Below are positions 58,633 through 64,000 of a DNA stretch of 64,000 nt, piece after piece. Source of the DNA: Chamaecyparis obtusa (Eukaryota > Streptophyta > Pinopsida > Cupressales > Cupressaceae); NCBI GenBank assembly GCA_027943335.1, contig BSBK01001158.1:186001-250000 (forward strand), written 5' to 3'. The position numbers and the translations under genes are program-made. Below the pieces are notes generated by a model. That model was given only the letters and a program-made list of their open reading frames with translations, ran no database searches and was not told where the DNA came from. Each line of letters begins with the position of its first letter. The stretch's first letter is position 1.

Positions 58633-59355
58633 CTAATCCTTACTGGCCTTCTGAACGGCTGTACATTTCCAAGCATTGTTGTCCTTGATCATTACAACAA
58701 TGTTTTCCACTTCTTCCTTACCTCTGTTGATTCTTCTAGTGCGTCTGGGCACCTCCAGGGCCATGATGTGGAGATTTGCAGGTAAAGTGTCATCGAGGAA
58801 GTCCGGGATTTCAAAACCTTCACTCCTCCAGTAGTTTAGCCGCCATTTTGAGTCCATTGTTTCCTCCATTACTTCTTTGAAGAGGTAATCAATGTTCCTT
58901 TCCATCTCAGGCCAGTGTTGATCAAATTTTCCTTCATCCTTAAAAGTCATAAGTGCAATTCTATCAGTTTGAGGAACCTTATCCAGTTCTTCAATGCAAG
59001 TTTGCAAAGTTCTTTCCAGGTAGGGGATTGTGAGGTTCTGATCAATGCAGTGGACCATCTTTTCCATTCCCCCCAAGTGATCTTCTAAGAAGATCACCTT
59101 AGCTACTTCTATGATGACTTCTTTCTTTTTTCCAGCAAAGGTTGAAAGAGGTATGAACTGCCCAATAATCCCTCCGTTTGTCCTGTAGGTGAAAATGTTA
59201 TTGAAATGCTGGTCTCCTAATGACTTCACAATCGCCCTCCTTGTTGAGTTTGGAATTGGATTCAGTAACTGATTCCATCTCTCAGGGTAAATGGGGCCTC
59301 TGAAGGCCAAGGCTTTGTCGCTTTTTGTGTAGAAAGTTAGGAGTTTTGTTTCCAT
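58633..59355 (-). CDS. Unrecognised intact 240-residue protein
   Basis: ATG at 59355 (METKLLTFYTKSDKALAFRG) to the stop at 58633, with no interruption. The frame extends upstream without an ATG, so the Met is the natural start. A TATA-like ttaaataag lies about 35 bp upstream on the minus strand. The protein is mixed alpha/beta in appearance and soluble: no signal peptide, no membrane segment, and a basic patch RRTRRINRGK near residue 205. Motifs such as RWNQLLNPIPNSTRRAIVKS and YLERTLQTCIEELDKVPQTD do not match a family I know. It could be a single-exon host gene, a domesticated element gene or a plant-specific family member. Introns cannot be excluded. It is the only candidate host gene in the window. 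Confidence 0.55.
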   Translation of the reverse strand: METKLLTFYTKSDKALAFRGPIYPERWNQLLNPIPNSTRRAIVKSLGDQHFNNIFTYRTNGGIIGQFIPLSTFAGKKKEVIIEVAKVIFLEDHLGGMEKMVHCIDQNLTIPYLERTLQTCIEELDKVPQTDRIALMTFKDEGKFDQHWPEMERNIDYLFKEVMEETMDSKWRLNYWRSEGFEIPDFLDDTLPANLHIMALEVPRRTRRINRGKEEVENIVVMIKDNNAWKCTAVQKASKD

Positions 59356-59374
59356 TCTTGTTCCAATCAAGAGT

Positions 59375-60592
59375 TGAAATGGCTCGCTTATTTAAACAAA
59401 CCATCCGATCTTTCTAGACTACAGCAGTTTATGCATTCTGATGCTAAGCTGTCAATTGTTTATGTTTCGAAGTGGAGGAGAAGACTGGGTCTGAACATTT
59501 CCTATCATAATAGGCATCAATGTTTATCTAGGCTAGCCATGATGAAAATGTGCAGTGTCGGGCAACAACATTGAGGATTATATCCCGAGACACTACTAGA
59601 GACAAATATATGTTTAATTTAACAGAGATAATGAAACGTCATAGTTCGAAATACCTCAAAAGCTAACCTGCTAAAATGAGCTTTAGAGCCATATATGTCT
59701 TCCTAATCATATAAATGAGTTATCATTTTGGGTTGTATTGTAATCATCATATATCTGTGTCTATCCCTAAATAATCCCGTGAATCTCATGTGACAAGCTA
59801 TTCCACCATCAGGATTATGGGGCAGGGGACCGAAGTCTAATTGTTCTGAGCTCCAATTGTTGTAATGATCATAACTGATGATCATCACCAGCACAGACGT
59901 CTTCATCCCTGTAGTGGTAATGATTAATTTTCTCTTATCCTGTTCCAGGGAGTCGAGCTCGACCTGAGAAGCATTAATGTTTGTAGGTGTTATAATCATT
60001 ACAGCAGTTGGTCAATAGTAATGGTTCTAGCATTGTCGACAGTAGTAAATGAATACAGAAATACATTTAACATTGGTTTTATTGATAGTGATCTAATCCC
60101 AATATAATTTCCATTTATGCTAAGTTATAAACCCATGAAAGGGGAGACTAATGATGAGGGAAAAGGGTACAATGATTGGCTTTAAAAGGGGAGGAAAATC
60201 AATAGGTAAAAATACTTGTATTAATATTAGAATCCCTTAACAGCCAAGGGCTTGCTATTAGCTTTGTCTCCGACCTCTGAAGTGTGCCACATTGATCTGT
60301 AATTTAGTTGAGCCTATCATCTAAATGATTGTGTCCCTCTTAATGATGTGTTTAATTATTCTGTAACAAGGTGTGATTACAGTCTGCATTTGGTGGTGGG
60401 TCAAGATCACAGGTATACCTTCATAACATGAATATGATGTATACCAGGTACCTTGTTGCCTAAGATTACACAATTGAAGGGATAGGGAGGGGAGCTAGAA
60501 CCTAGAAAACTAGCTCTAAGCTCTAATTCTTTGGGATGAATGTAGTTAATGAGTGGACCTCTTAAATTATTGTCCAATATTTAGAGAGTAAT
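59375..60592. other. Mostly non-coding DNA upstream of the unknown gene; LINE 3' UTR on its right side
   Basis: A 98-codon minus-strand frame (59703-59999, ATG present) has a protein-like composition (NWSSEQLDFGPLPHNPDGG), but I recognise nothing in it and list it only here. The right part (from about 60200) is probably the 3' untranslated region of the LINE, but no poly(A) tail marks its end. Confidence 0.45.
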
Positions 60593-62335
60593 TTAACTAG
60601 GTATATCCCGGAGGTGAGGTGTGAATTTATTTAGAGTTATCATGCCATCTGCACCTAGATTTGCTAGTTTATCAACCTCGGTGTTGCCTTCTTTGTAAGT
60701 GTGTTTGATTTCATAATTGGGGATGCTATCTAATATTAAAGTTATTTCCTCTATTTTAGCATTTAGAGTACAATTAGGAGTCTTCTTAGATCGTATAGCG
60801 TTGATTATAATCTGAGAGTCACCTTCAATAATAAGTTTGGTTATATTAAGATCCTTACACAAATTTAGGCTTGCCAAAGCCACTTTGCACCCTGCCATAT
60901 TGTTAGTGGTAGGATTGATGGGATGGGAGAAACTAGCTATAATTTCTCCATTCCAGTTTCTGATAATTCCACCGATACCTGCAGTTCCTGGGTTTCCCCT
61001 TGATGCCCCATCAAAATTCAGTTTGTACCAACCCACATCTGGAGGAATCCATTTGCAATTCGCACGATCTGTTTTAGTTTTATTTCCTCCTTCCCCATAA
61101 AGGGTTGGTACCCGCAAATTAGGCCATTTCAATCTAATTTTGTTGTCCCAACTTTTGAATGATTCCCCATAGCAGACTTGGTCCCTCAGGGAGGTATTAA
61201 TTATCTCTGTGATTGATATTTTTATTTTATTAATGAGTGACCTCCATTCTAGTTTTTTCCCTGTAAAGATTCTTCTGTTACGTTCTTTCCAGACTTCCCA
61301 AACTAAAATGGAAGGGGCTACAATCCATATATCTCTATAGAGATTATCTTTATATAAAGCTGGCCAAGATTTAAGTGTACTCGAGATCCATATGAAAGGC
61401 GGATTTCCAACCAAGACATTGCAATAACCAATTTCAGCACTGTTGTGTGAATTCACAATTAAGGAGAAGGTGATCAACATCCTCAGTGTGCTTTTCACAG
61501 AGAGCGCACCGGGATGGCCCTTCGAACCCCAATTTGGTAATTCTATCCGCGGTGAGGATCTTCCTTTGCATGGCTGCCCAAAGAAACATCCCAGCTTTGG
61601 GGAGACATGTTTTATTCCAACAAAAGTTCAGGGGCATATCTAAATTATCCATCTTCTACTCAACTAGTATAGTCTTATAGCCTTCTTTGACTGAATATTC
61701 TCCATTGTTCAATCCAACCCATATCAACTTGTCAGGTCTGCTTTTGAGAACCACTTCTCTATCCTTAATAATAGTGAAAAGTCTCTGGCTTTCTGTAATT
61801 GAAAATGTGTCGGTATCTATGAATTTTGAAGGAAGATCCATATCCGGGCTTAGATAATTTGAGAGATACAGTCCAATCTTATTTTTACATTCTTCTATGA
61901 AGTTAGGGGAAAAACCTAGAGAAATCAGGGTGGGAAGGCCTGCCCACGAGTCATCCCAAAATAAAGCTTTATCCCCATTACCTACATCCCAAGTGAGAAA
62001 TTTGTTTATGATTCCTCTGGAGTCCTTGATGAAGTTCCACATCCTAGATCCTTTAACGTGTGATTAGACTTTGAAAATGTTAATAAAATCTGCATTTGGT
62101 ATATATTTATTTAGTAAAATCGAGGCCCATTTACTGTTAAATTCTTTGTATAATCTCCAAATCAGCTTAGCACCCAAAGCTTTGTTTTGCCATAGAAGGT
62201 TTTTAATACCCAAACCTCCTTTAGAGATTGGTTTGCAAAGGGATTCCCATTTAATTAAGGCTGGTTTTTTCTCTTCTGAAGAGCCTTGTCAGTAGAAATC
62301 CCTAAATACTTTGTCTAGGTTGTTTTTAACGTTAA
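60593..62335 (-). pseudogene. L1-type LINE ORF2 C-terminal fragment (RT end, zf-RVT, RNase H), 5'-truncated
   Basis: The minus strand starts near 62335 with VFRDFY and KWESLCKPISKGGLGIKN, the segment after the polymerase domain in plant LINEs. Next come ALFWDDSWAGLPTLISLG (near 61950) and the zf-RVT domain (FLWAAMQRKILTADRITKLG, then CALCEKHTEDVDHLLLNC, 61590-61460). The RNase H domain follows (FDGASRGNPGTAGIGGIIRN near 60990, IIEGDSQIIINAI near 60800, NTEVDKLANLGAD near 60670) and ends at 60593. One stop at about 61653 and a frameshift near 61450 break it. The RNase H Glu is Gly (NMAGCKVAL). The endonuclease and polymerase active sites are absent. Confidence 0.9.
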
Positions 62336-64000
62336 CCGAGAGGGGAAGAAAAGACATCTAACATGGTTATTAACTAATGCGTTCCTCATAGCATATCTCA
62401 CTATACTAAAGGAAATAACTTATCCCTCTTTTCACAATTTATTCCTCGGCCTGAGAAAAAACAGTCTATCAGAGAATACCTTCAGCCTGAGCATCACGCA
62501 TTTGGTTTGGCTTTGCAGACCTCAGAAATTGAGGTCTGTGCCCTTAAACAAATGTCTGTAAGTTTCATTACGATGAAGTTCTATTTAACTTGGTGTACAT
62601 CTAAATGCGTATAAATGAACACTGCCTGCCACCGAATATCTTCATTAAGATTATCATACATTCTATTGAGCTTTTGCACGTCTCAGAAATTGAGCTCAAC
62701 ATGTACATAAATGCAAAAGATTATTGTACATGTGTCTTATGTACGTCTAAAATATTTCTTTGAGACCATTTCCATAAAATATCCCCAGTTAAATAGTGAT
62801 ATTGGGAATATGTTCTATAGAACGGATATCTAAACTTCCTTAAGCTGCCTCACTTTCCTATTTTCTGAGATGAAATTTTTTGGCATTTCAAATGAATTTT
62901 GACTCCAACTGCATGACATGAAGTCACATGTGCCTCTTGTACATCAAAAATGCACATTAAGTTTTCCATGATAAGGATAACAAGGCTTTGTTCTGTAGGA
63001 ATTTCTTTGAGACAATTTCCATAAAATATCCCCAGCAAAAGGGTAATATTGGGAATATGCTAATAGATCGAATATTTAAACTTCCTCAAGCTGCCCCTCC
63101 CATATTTCTGAGAACAAAAAATTTGTATATCAAATGAATTTCAACTGCAATTGTGTATTTTACAGTCACTACGAACTTACATAACAGAATTATATGCATG
63201 CCCTGATGAGCAGATGCTTCCAATTACATGGGTAAAATTGCTTTATTAAACCATTTTAGGAACAAGAATGGAATACCCACATCCAGTTAATATCTGTGTC
63301 AGAAAAGATGTGGAAATGGCATTATAAGGAAACACCCCAAAAAATATTTTAGGGTCGTGACAAAGCTTTAAGTGCACACCATTTGTGTTGGAAGAAACCT
63401 GTCATAAACCCTAGCACTCGAAACCTACTATTCTATGATTCAATAAAGCAAGAAGCTTGATTTGTTCCAGAATTCAGTAATGTTGTGTCCGACTCTGCTC
63501 GTCATACATATATTACAGTCTAGCTCCAAATGGAATAATTTTTAATATCTTATAAGTGCATGTGCATGAAAATTGCAATATCTGCTGAGTACTATCTAAA
63601 ACACACAGCATCTTCTACCATATAAGAACTCTTCTGAAGTTTCCCCATCTGAAAGCATACAGAAGTTCCATCTTATAGCATAAATTAAGCATGCTTTCAC
63701 TGGCATATATATAGCCCCCGGGGCCATATATTTCTGTGACATCATATTGGCATGATCCAAGAAAGGTAAGTTCAATCCAGTAAAAGGATGAGCTGCATAA
63801 AAATAAAACTCATTTACATTCTTTGTTAGCATACCAAAGAACCAGATGGATTTTCCAAACTCAGCTATGATTACATGCTTTCACCTTCTCTTTGTATTTG
63901 ATACAAATTTAAAACAGTTTGTTCGAGCTTGAAGGATAAAGAACAGGGCAAGATTTGGCTCCATTGCTTCGGCCCAGAACTTCAGGCATGTGCAAGGATA
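62336..64000. other. Intergenic DNA; contains one imperfect duplication
   Basis: No coding sequence or LTR is recognised. A 78-codon frame at 63596-63832 (minus) shows no motif. Confidence 0.45.
62754..63174. repeat. Imperfect tandem duplication, period 247 bp
   Basis: The words atttctttgaga, tttccataaaatatcccc, atattgggaatatg, aaacttcct.aagctgcc and tcaaatgaattt occur in the same order from 62754 and from 63001, with substitutions and small indels. Confidence 0.8.

Overview
This is plant nuclear DNA, most likely from a large, repeat-rich genome. A conifer is my guess; angiosperms are not excluded. The window is AT-rich and has almost no host genes. It is largely LTR retrotransposons nested in one another: Ty1/copia, Ty3/gypsy and non-autonomous types, with two LINE fragments at the right. 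I recognise no RNA gene, CRISPR array or prokaryotic feature.

Layout. 1-2762: 3' part of a decayed plus-strand gypsy chromovirus and its probable 3' LTR. 2763-4352 and 12037-13695: two halves of one old minus-strand element, with a gag-like region, a coiled coil, CCHC knuckles and a Met-tRNA primer site. A full copia element (copia-1, 4358-12031, TSD GGAAT) splits them. That old element's LTR (13696-14988 plus about 26222-26276) is itself split by a non-autonomous gypsy-derived element (LARD, 14989-26221, minus strand, TSD GTTTC). The LARD has LTRs that read as identical and an open 751-codon frame. 26280-26603 and 35741-36590 are two pieces of an old minus-strand gypsy pol. They are separated by an internally deleted copia (copia-3, 26604 to about 35740). 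Its 3' LTR carries a young, nearly intact minus-strand copia (copia-2, 27695-34840, TSD GGTAA).

36588-56618 is the most unusual structure. It is a head-to-tail array of a non-autonomous long-LTR element in the order partial LTR, internal, LTR, internal, LTR, internal, LTR, all on the minus strand, with each LTR shared by its neighbours (period about 6 kb). The internal regions encode a decayed acidic protein that I do not recognise. It contains a duplicated module of about 33 residues. The middle full LTR carries a copia solo LTR (49409-50867, TSD ATGAG).

56619-64000 is lower in LTR elements. It holds a short LINE-like 3' end, one intact unrecognised 240-codon reading frame on the minus strand (58633-59355), a 5'-truncated L1-type LINE ORF2 fragment with zf-RVT and RNase H domains (about 60593-62335), and a 247-bp-period duplication (62754-63174).

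Inferred order of events. The minus-strand gypsy and the coiled-coil/CCHC element came first. Copia-3, the long-LTR array and copia-1 (LTRs about 4% apart) followed. Copia-2 (LTRs about 0.7% apart) and the LARD (no LTR difference seen) are the most recent. All comparisons were made by eye.
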